Of a DNA stretch of 28,199 nucleotides, positions 21,400 to 28,199 are shown piece by piece. The stretch spans positions 1 through 28,199 of IMG/VR virus record IMGVR_UViG_3300003891_000011, one strand, 5' to 3'. A program made the translations under genes and the position numbers. The DNA is from a virus. Numbering within the stretch: the first letter of the stretch is position 1; every line of letters starts with the position of its first letter. Below the pieces are notes generated by a model. The model saw only the letters and a list, made by a program, of their open reading frames with translations. It searched no databases and had not been told where the DNA came from.

Positions 21400-21429
21400 T
21401 TGATTTTGCAATCTCTTATTTTGTAGAAT
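21400..21429 (+). promoter_or_regulatory. Predicted promoter giving a near-leaderless mRNA
   Basis: TTGATT (21400-21405) and TAGAAT (21424-21429) are 18 nt apart. The ATG of the next gene is at 21441, so the expected transcription start near 21436 would leave a leader of only about 5 nt, and no ribosome site is present. This suggests leaderless translation for the 297-aa protein, or else translation from longer upstream transcripts. Confidence 0.55.
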
Positions 21430-21440
21430 ATCATTGTAAT

Positions 21441-22334
21441 ATGGAAAAGCTTGTCCCAACGCAATTTTTAAGATCCCTTATTAAGGATTCTCAAGAAGAA
21501 ATGATAGAATCTGTCCGATTGGCTGTTCAAGAAGAAAAATCAAAATTTGTTGGAGAAAATACAGACTTACAAATTAGACCAATCGCCACATTTTCTTCTG
21601 GTTTAGTAAGGGTAATGGATTCTTCGGGGAAATTTTATGAGGCTAAATTTGAGAATAGGAATGGGAAGATAAAGTTTTCAGAGATAAAAAATATTGATGT
21701 GCCTATTTATGATTCCGAAGAAGTTGTAGATAAATTAATTGAGGGAGTGATAGATGGTCTTTTTAATAAGGATATGCAATCGGTTCGTCCTCTCTTGAAT
21801 GACCTTGTTGGTAAGGTTGCAATCTCGCCGTCGGTAACTCTCGAAAGTGCTATTGATTTTTCAGAAAAGTTAATGAGGGAGTCTCCTTGGATGAAGTATT
21901 TTCTCACCCACCGGGATAAGATAGCGGGGATTGTTCACGAGGACAGTAAATTCTATGAGCCAAAATACGGAAGGTTGATAAGTGGGGAGGTCAGGGAAGA
22001 TGATTTGGAAGTTTACAGTGCGGCGGTAGGGGATGATCTGAAGAATCTTCTGGTAGTGCTTAACGATGTGGCAATCAAAGCGAAAGATGCCTTGGAAAAG
22101 ATAAATGATAGGCAACCTCAATTAATGAGGGTTGATGATGATATAAGTATGGGAAATTTAAAGAAATTTGCAGAGGATTTTAACGAGGAGGTGTGGAACG
22201 CATTATCCGTAGGAAAACAGGTAAATTCTAGTAGCGACTGCGTGCTTTGCAAGGCGGTCGTTCATGATGCTTTAGCTGTGCGGTTGAATGACTACTCTAC
22301 CGTAGGCAGAATGTTGGAAAAGGTAACCAGTTAG
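21441..22334 (+). CDS. Hypothetical head-module protein, 297 aa
   Basis: I do not recognise a family. The protein is mixed helical: an N-terminal helical part (FLRSLIKDSQEEMIESVRLAVQEEKS), a small beta-rich domain (RPIATFSSGLVRVMDSSGKFYEAKF), a long helical middle (VDKLIEGVIDGLFNKDMQSVRPLLNDLVG) and a CVLCKAV Cys pair near the end. It sits between portal and prohead core genes, where T4 has gp67 and gp68, and may be a core or structural protein. It has no ribosome site and a probable promoter almost touching its ATG. The 3' end is 8 nt before the next gene. Confidence 0.6.
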   Translation: MEKLVPTQFLRSLIKDSQEEMIESVRLAVQEEKSKFVGENTDLQIRPIATFSSGLVRVMDSSGKFYEAKFENRNGKIKFSEIKNIDVPIYDSEEVVDKLIEGVIDGLFNKDMQSVRPLLNDLVGKVAISPSVTLESAIDFSEKLMRESPWMKYFLTHRDKIAGIVHEDSKFYEPKYGRLISGEVREDDLEVYSAAVGDDLKNLLVVLNDVAIKAKDALEKINDRQPQLMRVDDDISMGNLKKFAEDFNEEVWNALSVGKQVNSSSDCVLCKAVVHDALAVRLNDYSTVGRMLEKVTS

Positions 22335-22342
22335 GAGGTTAT

Positions 22343-23152
22343 ATGGGTAAAGAAATCAAACTCTCCAGCCTTCAGGAAGACTTCCAGAAGATCGGCCTCG
22401 AGGTTGAGGGGATAACTGAGACTCGGCAAGTTCCCCGACTGAGAAGTGCTGAAATGGCTCGGAGGTTCACTTCCCGTTTAGCTGAAGAGGAACATAAGAA
22501 GGAGAGAAAAATGGAAGCAAGAGGAGCAATCAGGCGTTTAGATGAAACCCGGCGGGAGTTTTCTCGGAGAGTGCGGCGGCTAGGGAGGCTGTCTGAAGAT
22601 CGACGGCTTCGGTTGGAGCGGTTCCGAAGGGGAAGAGACTCGGGTATCCCTGCCACCGAGCAACTTCTGGAAGAACTGAAGTCTTTGCGCCGGATGATTT
22701 CCGAGCAGGATGACAGTTTTACTCAGGGGTATCGGCAATCCATGTTACCGACCAAGCGTCCGATTGGGGCTGGTTATACCGAGGTGTCAGGGGAAGTTGC
22801 TCGTGCATTTCGGAATGTTGCCACCCTAGCGGATATTCTTGCGGCTCGTTTAGAGGATATTTCCACTGATCTGAGTGAGCCGGAGAAGAAAGAGGTCGAA
22901 GATGTGATTGAATCCCTCGGTGAAATTTCCGAGCAGGCCGAGAAGATTGCTGGGGAAGATCCTGTGGAGAAGAAACCGGCCAAAGTGGCTTCTGAAGATG
23001 AGGAGGAAGAGCCCAAGCCCAAGGAAGAGCCGAAGAAAGAGCCGGTGGGTGAGAGCCGTTTCCTGAATCATCATTTGAAGCGGACTTTGGTTAGTATGGT
23101 GGAAGATTTGACTAAGGTGACCGATTACTTCCTCAAGGTTTCCAAGCGGTAA
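22343..23152 (+). CDS. Charged coiled-coil protein, putative prohead core
   Basis: This 269-aa protein has a very high Arg/Glu content. Residues 50-105 are arginine-rich helix (RRLDETRREFSRRVRRLGRLSEDRRLRLERFRR), residues 150-205 an acidic helical region, then a Glu/Lys/Pro-rich linker (EDEEEEPKPKEEPKKEP) and a C-terminal helix. The start follows GGAGGT (22335-22340). The composition and the position before the prohead protease fit a core or internal head protein that is degraded or packaged during maturation, as T4 gp67/gp68 are. No sequence motif confirms this. Confidence 0.6.
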   Translation: MGKEIKLSSLQEDFQKIGLEVEGITETRQVPRLRSAEMARRFTSRLAEEEHKKERKMEARGAIRRLDETRREFSRRVRRLGRLSEDRRLRLERFRRGRDSGIPATEQLLEELKSLRRMISEQDDSFTQGYRQSMLPTKRPIGAGYTEVSGEVARAFRNVATLADILAARLEDISTDLSEPEKKEVEDVIESLGEISEQAEKIAGEDPVEKKPAKVASEDEEEEPKPKEEPKKEPVGESRFLNHHLKRTLVSMVEDLTKVTDYFLKVSKR

Positions 23153-23153
23153 G

Positions 23154-23372
23154 ATGTTAGACGAGGCGAGGCGCCATCATACTTACTACCGGAAGCGAAG
23201 GAAGCCGTCATTGTCGAGGCGTGTTGAAGATCGGAAGAAGGCAAGGCGGGGAATGAGACGATATAGGTCAAGAACTGGGATTACCAGCGATATTGATTAT
23301 CAATCGTTGAGTTTCCTAAACGAAGAATTGAAATTGGTTTCAAAGCAGATATGCCGAAACGAGAACTTTTAA
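23154..23372 (+). CDS. Small basic protein, possible gp68-like core protein
   Basis: This 72-aa protein starts one base after the previous stop; its N-terminal half is almost wholly Arg/Lys/His-rich (RRHHTYYRKRRKPSLSRRVEDRKKARRGMRRYRSR). It overlaps the protease start by 22 nt and contains, near its end, the palindrome at 23328-23343. Small basic proteins in this position are core components in T4-like phages. The function here is inferred from charge and context alone. Confidence 0.5.
   Translation: MLDEARRHHTYYRKRRKPSLSRRVEDRKKARRGMRRYRSRTGITSDIDYQSLSFLNEELKLVSKQICRNENF
23328..23343 (+). promoter_or_regulatory. 16-bp palindrome TTGAAATTGGTTTCAA before the protease gene, copy 5
   Basis: The palindrome ends 7 nt before ATG 23351 of the protease-scaffold gene and takes the place of a ribosome site, which is absent. 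It is identical over 16 bp to the copy in the transglycosylase gene. As RNA it would form a 6-bp stem with a UUGG tetraloop next to the start codon. Confidence 0.55.
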
Positions 23373-24904
23373 TTGATACGCGGGCATTTGCCCCTGTTCT
23401 TCTTGAAAGCAAGGAAAATGGCAAAATGATTGCCCGGGGTGAGTTTGCGGTTGCAGACCAGCCGACGGACAATCGCCGAATCTACCCCGCCAAGATTTGG
23501 GAGCGTGAGATAGCAAAGCTCATGCCTCAGATTAAGGAGAGGAAGGTTTACGGAGAAATTGACCATCCTGCTGACGGGAAGACCAGACTTCAAAATGTAT
23601 CCCATCTGATTACCGACTTGCAGATGAATGAGAATGGTCAAATCATTGGTGAAGCCGAGATTATGAATACCGGTAAGGGATTAGACCTTCAGGCAATTCA
23701 GCAAGCTGGTGGTAAGGTAGGGGTAAGTTCTCGGGGATTTGGTTCGGTAGTAACCAACGAAGAGGGGATGCAGGTAGTTCAAGATGATTATCAGTTGATG
23801 ACTTTTGATTTTGTGGCGCTTCCGGCTGTCGAAACATCGTATCCGAAGTTTGTGCAGGAAGATAAAAACCTAGAGGAGGACGATATGGTTGATAAGGAAA
23901 AAGAAAAAGGGGCAGAAGAGCCCAAGGAAATCAAGACCACCGAAGATCTCAAGGAGAAGTTCCCAAAACTGGTATCCGCCATCGAGAAGGAAGCGGAAGT
24001 GTTTGCCGCCAAAAAGCTGAAAGAGCAAATCGAGGCGGAGCTGGAGAAGGAAAAGGAAGCCAAACTTGAGGCGGCTAGGACTGAGCTAAAAGAGCAGTTC
24101 AAGTCCGAACTCATGAAGGCTGTTGCCTCTAAAGAGGAAGAGATTAAACGAAAGATCGAATCCGAAATGGAGGAATCTCGGAAGGCCGGTGATGGGAAAT
24201 TCGCAGAGATCATCGAGGGAAAGGACAGGGAAATTGCCGACCTGAAGCGCCAGATCGCCGAGCAAGAGGAAAAGCTTAGGGTTCAGGAGCGTCAGGTGAG
24301 CGAGGCGGTCGGATTTGCCAAAGAACTCGGTAACCATTTGGCTCTCGAAAAGGCCATTGGTGAGAGCGAGGATCGGAAGCTAATCAGGACTCTCGTAGGT
24401 GATCTTTCCCAGTATAAGAGCCCGGAGGAGATTAAGACAAAGGTAAATGTCATCCGGGAGGAACTGGAAAAGAAGGGCGCTTCCCTGAGAAAGGAAAGGG
24501 AACGGGCGGAGGAAGAAATAAGACGAATCCAGAGGAGTTATCAGAAGCAACTTGAGGAGATGAAGGTTGAGGTAGGGCAACTTCGAGAGGCTCTTGATGA
24601 GTCGCTTCAGATTGCCAAAGGATTCGGCACTGCCGCCTATGTGGCAAGGGCTTCTGCTGACAGACCCCGGGGAAGCCGGATCAGGGATTTGGTTCGGAAA
24701 ACGGGGGCTTCCAGTCGGGAAGCCATTGACGCAATCACGGAGGAGGTGGAAAAAGAAGGGGTATCTGAAGATTTCCGCCGAATCCGGGATAAGGTTAGGG
24801 GTCGTGAGCATCTCTTGAACGAGGAAGGAATTCCGAGTAGTGGCCGGGTTGTAATGGGTCAAGATTTAGATGAGATGCGGCGACTTGCCGGTGAAGCAGA
24901 ATGA
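23351..24904 (+). CDS. Prohead protease-scaffold fusion (gp21/gp22-like)
   Basis: In this 517-aa protein residues 1-175 form a T4 gp21-type prohead serine protease: H72 in GEIDHPADG, S126/S127 in VGVSSRG, and D153 in MTFDFVALP fit a Ser-His-Asp triad. Residues from 179 are a long Lys/Glu-rich coiled coil (PKEIKTTEDLKEKF to QLEEMKVEVGQLREAL) as in scaffold proteins, ending in a compact domain SSREAIDAITEEVEKEG. In T4, gp21 and gp22 are separate genes; here they are joined. An internal in-frame start at 23885 could yield free scaffold. The start lacks a ribosome site and follows the palindrome. The major capsid gene comes 57 nt after the stop. Confidence 0.9.
   Translation: MPKRELLIDTRAFAPVLLESKENGKMIARGEFAVADQPTDNRRIYPAKIWEREIAKLMPQIKERKVYGEIDHPADGKTRLQNVSHLITDLQMNENGQIIGEAEIMNTGKGLDLQAIQQAGGKVGVSSRGFGSVVTNEEGMQVVQDDYQLMTFDFVALPAVETSYPKFVQEDKNLEEDDMVDKEKEKGAEEPKEIKTTEDLKEKFPKLVSAIEKEAEVFAAKKLKEQIEAELEKEKEAKLEAARTELKEQFKSELMKAVASKEEEIKRKIESEMEESRKAGDGKFAEIIEGKDREIADLKRQIAEQEEKLRVQERQVSEAVGFAKELGNHLALEKAIGESEDRKLIRTLVGDLSQYKSPEEIKTKVNVIREELEKKGASLRKERERAEEEIRRIQRSYQKQLEEMKVEVGQLREALDESLQIAKGFGTAAYVARASADRPRGSRIRDLVRKTGASSREAIDAITEEVEKEGVSEDFRRIRDKVRGREHLLNEEGIPSSGRVVMGQDLDEMRRLAGEAE
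23874..24904 (+). CDS. Nested scaffold protein from internal start
   Basis: AGGAGG at 23874-23879 stands 5 nt before ATG 23885, in frame with the protease gene at codon 179. This is exactly the junction between the protease domain and the coiled-coil scaffold. Translation from it would give a 339-aa scaffold beginning MVDKEKEKG (CDS 23885-24904), alongside full-length protease-scaffold. This is the arrangement known in lambda C/Nu3. The main gene start lacks a comparable site, so the internal product may be more abundant. Expression is predicted, not shown. Confidence 0.65.
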
Positions 24905-24916
24905 CGCCGAAAGGCG
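24905..24916 (+). promoter_or_regulatory. GNRA tetraloop hairpin before the capsid gene
   Basis: CGCC-GAAA-GGCG begins at the base after the protease stop. GAAA is a stable GNRA loop. It lies 45 nt before the capsid ATG and may protect or process the capsid mRNA. It is too short to act as a terminator and has no T-tract. Confidence 0.4.
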
Positions 24917-24961
24917 ATAGGTTAAGGTAAAACAACAAATTGCATAAGCAAGGAGGCTGTA

Positions 24962-26374
24962 ATGGAAGCAAGGAGAATGTTAGTAGAGGAAAGAAAGGGT
25001 TCAATCATGGATGATTCTTTCGTGAAGAAATGCGAACGAAAGTGGCTTCCCCTTATCGGTAAGATAAAAGATCCTTATCGCCGGGGGGTTACCGCTGTCC
25101 TGATGGAAAATCAGGCTCAACACCTCCAGTCATTGACGGAGGAAACTCGGTCGGCTAATGTCGGGGAATTTACCAAATTCATTTTCCCGATTATCCGGCG
25201 GGTATGGCCCAATCTAATCGCCAACAACTTGTGTTCGGTTCAACCTATGACTGCTCCGGTCGGTGCCATCTTCTACTTCGAATATAAGAAGGGCACGACC
25301 AAGGGCTCTTCTACTGCCGGGGAGAATTTGATTGAGAGTATGGATAGGTTTTACTCCTCGGAGTATGTAAAGGGCGAGAAGGTGGCTACTGGAACTGGCG
25401 CAAATCCGGTAACCGGGACTCTTCAGTTTAAGGCAGTTATTCCGGGATCTATTTCGATCACGGATGGGACTGAAACCTTTACTGATGATGGAGTGGGGAA
25501 TTTGGTTGGAAGTGCTGGTGGCACTGGAACGGTGAATTACATTACTGGCGCGGTTAGTATGACTTTTAATGTGGCTCCGGCTCTTGGCGTAGCGGTTATC
25601 GGGAACTACAAATACAATATGGAAAACAACCCCACTGTTCCGCAAGTCAACATTGACATTTCAATGGCTGAAGTGCGGGCGGAAAGTAGGAAACTCAAAG
25701 CGTTGTGGTCTTCCGAGGCCGCTGACGACCTGCGGGCGTTCCATGGGATTGATGCCGAGGCTGAACTAGTCTCTGGTATCGCTTCCGAAATCGCTCTCGA
25801 ACTTGATCGGAGTATCGTGATGGATATTCTGGATAATGCCACCGAGACTACCGATACTTGGTCGGCAAAACTTCCTGGTGGAATTCCGGAAGTGGATCAT
25901 ATTCGGTCAATGTTGACCAAGATCGCTACGATTTCGATGCTTATTCATCAGAAAACCCTGCGTGGTCCGGCGAACTGGATTGTTACCAGCCCGGAGGTCT
26001 CGGCGCTGTTAACTCAACTCTCCACTCACGGCGATTTCCGGCCTGTATTTGCCCCCGAGGGGGCTCCGCTCTATGCCTCTCCGGTGGAACAGCCGGGAGT
26101 GCCGGGATACGGAATGTATCGGTTGGGAGTTCTGGCGAATCGGTGGACGGTGTATGTAGACCCGTATATGACTAGGAATAAAATGTTGATTGGGTTAAAG
26201 GGCGCCAGTTTCTTGGATACTGGGTATGTCTACGCACCGTATATCCCGTTACAAGTTACGCCGACCTTCCTCGATCCTAACGATTTCAGCTTCAAAAAAG
26301 GATTGAGGACTCGGTATGCCAAGCGCCTCATTAACCGCAAGTTCTTCGGGACTTTGACCATTACCGACTTTTAA
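24962..26374 (+). CDS. Major capsid protein (T4 gp23-like)
   Basis: This 470-aa protein has the HK97-fold capsid pattern of T4 gp23: FIFPIIRRVWPNLIANNLCSVQPMTAPVGAIFYFEYKKGTT near residue 75, VNIDISMAEVRAESRKLKALWSSEAADDLRAFHGIDAEAEL, NWIVTSPEVSALL, and the C-terminal KRLINRKFFGTLTITDF. Residues 138-220 (about ATGTGANPVTGTLQF to VIGNYKYNM) form a beta-rich, glycine-rich insertion that resembles an Ig-like or decoration domain. It has a GGAGG ribosome site (24951-24955) and a strong terminator after it. A short N-terminal extension precedes the capsid fold and could be trimmed by the protease; LVE at residues 7-9 is a possible gp21-type site. Confidence 0.95.
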   Translation: MEARRMLVEERKGSIMDDSFVKKCERKWLPLIGKIKDPYRRGVTAVLMENQAQHLQSLTEETRSANVGEFTKFIFPIIRRVWPNLIANNLCSVQPMTAPVGAIFYFEYKKGTTKGSSTAGENLIESMDRFYSSEYVKGEKVATGTGANPVTGTLQFKAVIPGSISITDGTETFTDDGVGNLVGSAGGTGTVNYITGAVSMTFNVAPALGVAVIGNYKYNMENNPTVPQVNIDISMAEVRAESRKLKALWSSEAADDLRAFHGIDAEAELVSGIASEIALELDRSIVMDILDNATETTDTWSAKLPGGIPEVDHIRSMLTKIATISMLIHQKTLRGPANWIVTSPEVSALLTQLSTHGDFRPVFAPEGAPLYASPVEQPGVPGYGMYRLGVLANRWTVYVDPYMTRNKMLIGLKGASFLDTGYVYAPYIPLQVTPTFLDPNDFSFKKGLRTRYAKRLINRKFFGTLTITDF

Positions 26375-26389
26375 TCCTTAAAGGATTAA
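26371..26389 (+). promoter_or_regulatory. Small hairpin over the capsid stop codon
   Basis: TTAATCC (26371-26377) and GGATTAA (26383-26389) pair around TTAAA, starting inside the capsid stop codon. It lies 25 nt upstream of the large terminator. It may trim or protect the 3' end of the capsid mRNA. Confidence 0.4.
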
Positions 26390-26414
26390 GAGAGGGTGGT
26401 ATGAAGGAATGGGA

Positions 26415-26458
26415 GACAGGGGGGTCACCTCAAAAATGACCCCCCTGTCCTCGTTTTT
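26415..26458 (+). terminator. Strong intrinsic terminator after the capsid gene
   Basis: A perfect 13-bp stem, GACAGGGGGGTCA (26415-26427) with TGACCCCCCTGTC (26437-26449), loop CCTCAAAAA, is followed by CTCG and T5. It is the clearest terminator in the window and separates high-level capsid expression from the downstream neck genes. Confidence 0.9.
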
Positions 26459-26498
26459 AGGGGTAAAGTCACGCAAGAGAAGTTTTTGAGGATAATTG

Positions 26499-26960
26499 AT
26501 GGATAAAATTAGGCAACTTATTGAAGAATTTTGGCTTCTCCGTGAACAGGAGGAAGAGACTCCGAAGGAACCGAAGAAGGAAAAAACCGTCAAGCAGAAA
26601 TACGCTGTGGTGGTAGCAGAGGTGGTTCGAGGCAAATCATTCGGTCCGGAGGGTTACAAGAAGTTTAAACCGTATGCCTATCGAGATCCTGAAAATGTCC
26701 ATCAGATAGTTTTTGCCAAAGTTTTCGAGGCTTCAACTGATGCCGAAGCAAAATCGGAATGGAAAAGTGCTCGGTCGCAAATGGAGAAACTAAAGGACAA
26801 TGGATATGGGGGAGGATTTATTCGGAATTATGGGGTAGTTTTACACAATATAACTCGGGATGAGCCGGTTGAGGTTGGAGAGCAACTGGCAGACGAGGGT
26901 TACCTTTTCGATGGAGTTTATTCGGACAATGAACTCCTGAGAAGGTGGGGGATAATTTAA
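26499..26960 (+). CDS. Hypothetical structural-module protein, 153 aa
   Basis: The N-terminus is charged and helical (IRQLIEEFWLLREQEEETPKEPKKEKTVK); a mixed domain follows with KYAVVVAEVVRGKSFGPEGYKKFKPYAYRDPENVHQIVFAKVFEAST and EGYLFDGVYSDNELLRRWGII. I know of no assignable family. TTG at 26496 directly before ATG 26499 is the alternative start; GAGGATA is the ribosome site. It is the first gene after the capsid terminator, so a decoration or connector-module role is possible. Confidence 0.6.
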   Translation: MDKIRQLIEEFWLLREQEEETPKEPKKEKTVKQKYAVVVAEVVRGKSFGPEGYKKFKPYAYRDPENVHQIVFAKVFEASTDAEAKSEWKSARSQMEKLKDNGYGGGFIRNYGVVLHNITRDEPVEVGEQLADEGYLFDGVYSDNELLRRWGII

Positions 26961-26976
26961 AGGTAAGGAGGAGAAA

Positions 26977-27393
26977 ATGGCCAATGAAATTAGTGAACTT
27001 CAAGAAATAAAGGCTCAATTTCAGGGGCTACTGGAAGAGCCGGTGAAAGAGGAAAAGGAGAAGATTGAGGAAGAAACTCAACCTTCCGAAGAAAAAGCGG
27101 AGAAGGTGGAAGAAAAAAAGAATGAAGTTAATTTCAAAAGGATGGAGGAATTTATCCGATGGGCTGAAACGGTGTCTGGAGGGGAATTGGTAGTGGAGGT
27201 TGTGAATTCAGTGTTGGATGGGCTGACGAAATATTGGGAGTATTATGGTGGCCCCGGCATTGAGGAAGCCAGTGCAGAGGTCAGAAAAGCCCTTATTGGG
27301 TCAGTTATTTGTAAGATGGTGTCGGGAGATATGATGAAAAATCTAGTGAGTGAAGCCCTTGATGTTGACGAATTAGCGGAAAAGGAGGAATAG
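26977..27393 (+). CDS. Hypothetical acidic protein, 138 aa
   Basis: The first 50 residues are a Glu/Lys-rich coiled-coil segment (EEPVKEEKEKIEEETQPSEEKAEKVEEKK). The rest is a helical domain with VNFKRMEEFIRWAETVSGGELVVEVVNSVLDGLTKYW and an acidic end (DVDELAEKEE). The start follows GGTAAGGAGG. It ends one base before the next ATG. No family is recognised; it lies in the head completion cluster. Confidence 0.6.
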   Translation: MANEISELQEIKAQFQGLLEEPVKEEKEKIEEETQPSEEKAEKVEEKKNEVNFKRMEEFIRWAETVSGGELVVEVVNSVLDGLTKYWEYYGGPGIEEASAEVRKALIGSVICKMVSGDMMKNLVSEALDVDELAEKEE

Positions 27394-27714
27394 ATGGGGA
27401 TAAGATTAAGGAATAGGGTAACATACAGATTAAAAGATGGATTAAAGCAAATCACTTTGAACGGGAGAAATATTGTTAAGGGTGATATTTTAGTGGGGAA
27501 TAGATGGGATTATTTTGTTCCAGAATTTTTGGTGAAAGTTCCTCCTTCTGTCCCAATACAGAGTTCAGGAGTAGTCACCAAGACTACTCTTAAAGAAAAG
27601 GTAGCGGAAGTTAAGAAAAAGATTGCTCCGAAAAAAGAGGAGAAAAAACCCAAAAAATCGGAAGGTAAAACTTCAATCAAAGAGGATAAAAAATCAAAAA
27701 AGGGGAAAAGATAA
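27394..27714 (+). CDS. Small protein with Lys-rich tail
   Basis: In this 106-aa protein residues 1-55 form a beta-rich domain (RVTYRLKDGLKQITLNGRNIVKGDILVGNRWDYFVPEFLVKV) like small phage adaptor or stopper domains. Residues 68-106 are mostly Lys, Ser and Glu, ending in KKSKKGKR, likely disordered and DNA-binding. The ribosome site is AAAAGGAGG at 27380-27388. Head completion or DNA retention is a plausible role but is inference. Confidence 0.55.
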   Translation: MGIRLRNRVTYRLKDGLKQITLNGRNIVKGDILVGNRWDYFVPEFLVKVPPSVPIQSSGVVTKTTLKEKVAEVKKKIAPKKEEKKPKKSEGKTSIKEDKKSKKGKR

Positions 27715-27727
27715 AGCACCTTAAAAA

Positions 27728-28199
27728 ATGGGTCAGAATCATACGGAAATTATTGAATATATTAAACGGCGGTTGGGGGCTCCCACCTTAGGAGTTGAAC
27801 TTGATCCTCTTCAGCTGGAGGACTGTATTGGGAATGCGATGGTTTGGTTCTCGGCAAAGAAGGGTTTAATTTTTAGGACAACTCTCTATTCGATTAAAGA
27901 TCAATCGGAATATATTCTGCCCGATTATGTAGAGGAAGTAATTTGGGTATATTTTATGGCAAAGGATTGGTTGTTAAGGGATGACTTTGGGTTTGCTCTT
28001 TACGGGATTCCTTACTTTGGTGGAATGTTTATGGGGGCAACGCCTCGGGTGAGAGGCCAACTTTTTTCTTATTCGAGTTTAGTTCAGTGGCTTCAGTATA
28101 TCGAGATGGGGAAGCGGGTTTTGGGGGTGGATCGAGGATGGGAATTTAACCGAATGACCCGAACACTTTATCTGCTTCCTAAACCATCTCAAAGCGAAT
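27728..28199 (+). CDS. T4 gp13-like neck protein (partial, runs off the window)
   Basis: The open frame runs from ATG 27728 to the window edge (157 codons, no stop). The N-terminus reads EIIEYIKRRLGAPTLGVELDPLQLEDCIGNAM, which parallels the start of T4 gp13 ('ILRRLGAP-I-VELTP-QI-DCI--AL'). The next region (YILPDYVEEVIWVYFMAKDW...GGMFMGATPRVRGQLFSY) also fits a head completion or neck protein. It would sit between the portal and the tail and so implies a contractile-tailed virion. There is no strong ribosome site. Confidence 0.75.
   Translation, partial: MGQNHTEIIEYIKRRLGAPTLGVELDPLQLEDCIGNAMVWFSAKKGLIFRTTLYSIKDQSEYILPDYVEEVIWVYFMAKDWLLRDDFGFALYGIPYFGGMFMGATPRVRGQLFSYSSLVQWLQYIEMGKRVLGVDRGWEFNRMTRTLYLLPKPSQSE

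Noticed and set aside
24380-24862. Minus-strand open frame of 160 codons inside the scaffold region
   Set aside because: It mirrors the coiled-coil codons of the scaffold; there is no ribosome site and no domain.

Overview
The window is a segment of a tailed bacteriophage (or prophage) genome of the T4-like capsid and packaging lineage. Every convincing gene lies on the + strand, genes are packed with short overlaps (ATGA, TAATG), and most starts have a GGAGG-type ribosome binding site. Together with consensus sigma-70 style promoters this points to a bacterial host. TAA, TAG and TGA all act as stops, so the genetic code looks standard. Nothing here fixes the host. There are no tRNAs, rRNAs, CRISPR arrays, integrase or transposase genes, and no replicative polymerase.

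Region 1 (1-8460) is a recombination and repair module behind a perfect promoter at 15-43. It holds a DUF932-like protein, a gp32-like ssDNA-binding protein, an SF2 helicase, a MerR-like regulator, a conserved phage protein, a RecA-type recombinase with a Cys-rich insertion, a zinc-finger protein, an HTH protein, a small PD-(D/E)XK resolvase-like nuclease, a Cas4/RecB-like nuclease with an apparent Fe-S cluster, a RuvC-like resolvase, an OB-fold SSB and a 260-aa protein. Region 2 (8450-13050) is accessory. It has small membrane proteins (holin-like), a membrane-anchored lytic transglycosylase, a stand-alone TSCPD domain, a strongly folded non-coding stretch (10104-10252), a small HTH protein, a methyltransferase fragment next to an intact N4/N6 methyltransferase, and a ParB-like protein. 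Region 3 (13064-28199) is packaging and head assembly: putative small terminase, large terminase interrupted by one intein, portal interrupted by two inteins, putative core proteins, a gp21-like prohead protease fused to a scaffold domain, gp23-like major capsid protein, a strong terminator, three small proteins and the start of a gp13-like neck protein.

The main points for a second look are: (a) a 16-bp palindrome, TTGAAA-N4-TTTCAA, at five places, two of them directly before start codons that lack a ribosome binding site; (b) a 40-nt leader element with alternative hairpins that ends at the ATG of two unrelated genes, with a diverged third copy inside the structured non-coding stretch; (c) that stretch itself, a candidate phage RNA; (d) three inteins in two adjacent packaging genes, each placed in a conserved motif, with different endonuclease types and states of decay; (e) an internal in-frame ribosome binding site and ATG that would release the scaffold separately from the protease fusion; (f) a RecA whose Walker A glycine is cysteine.
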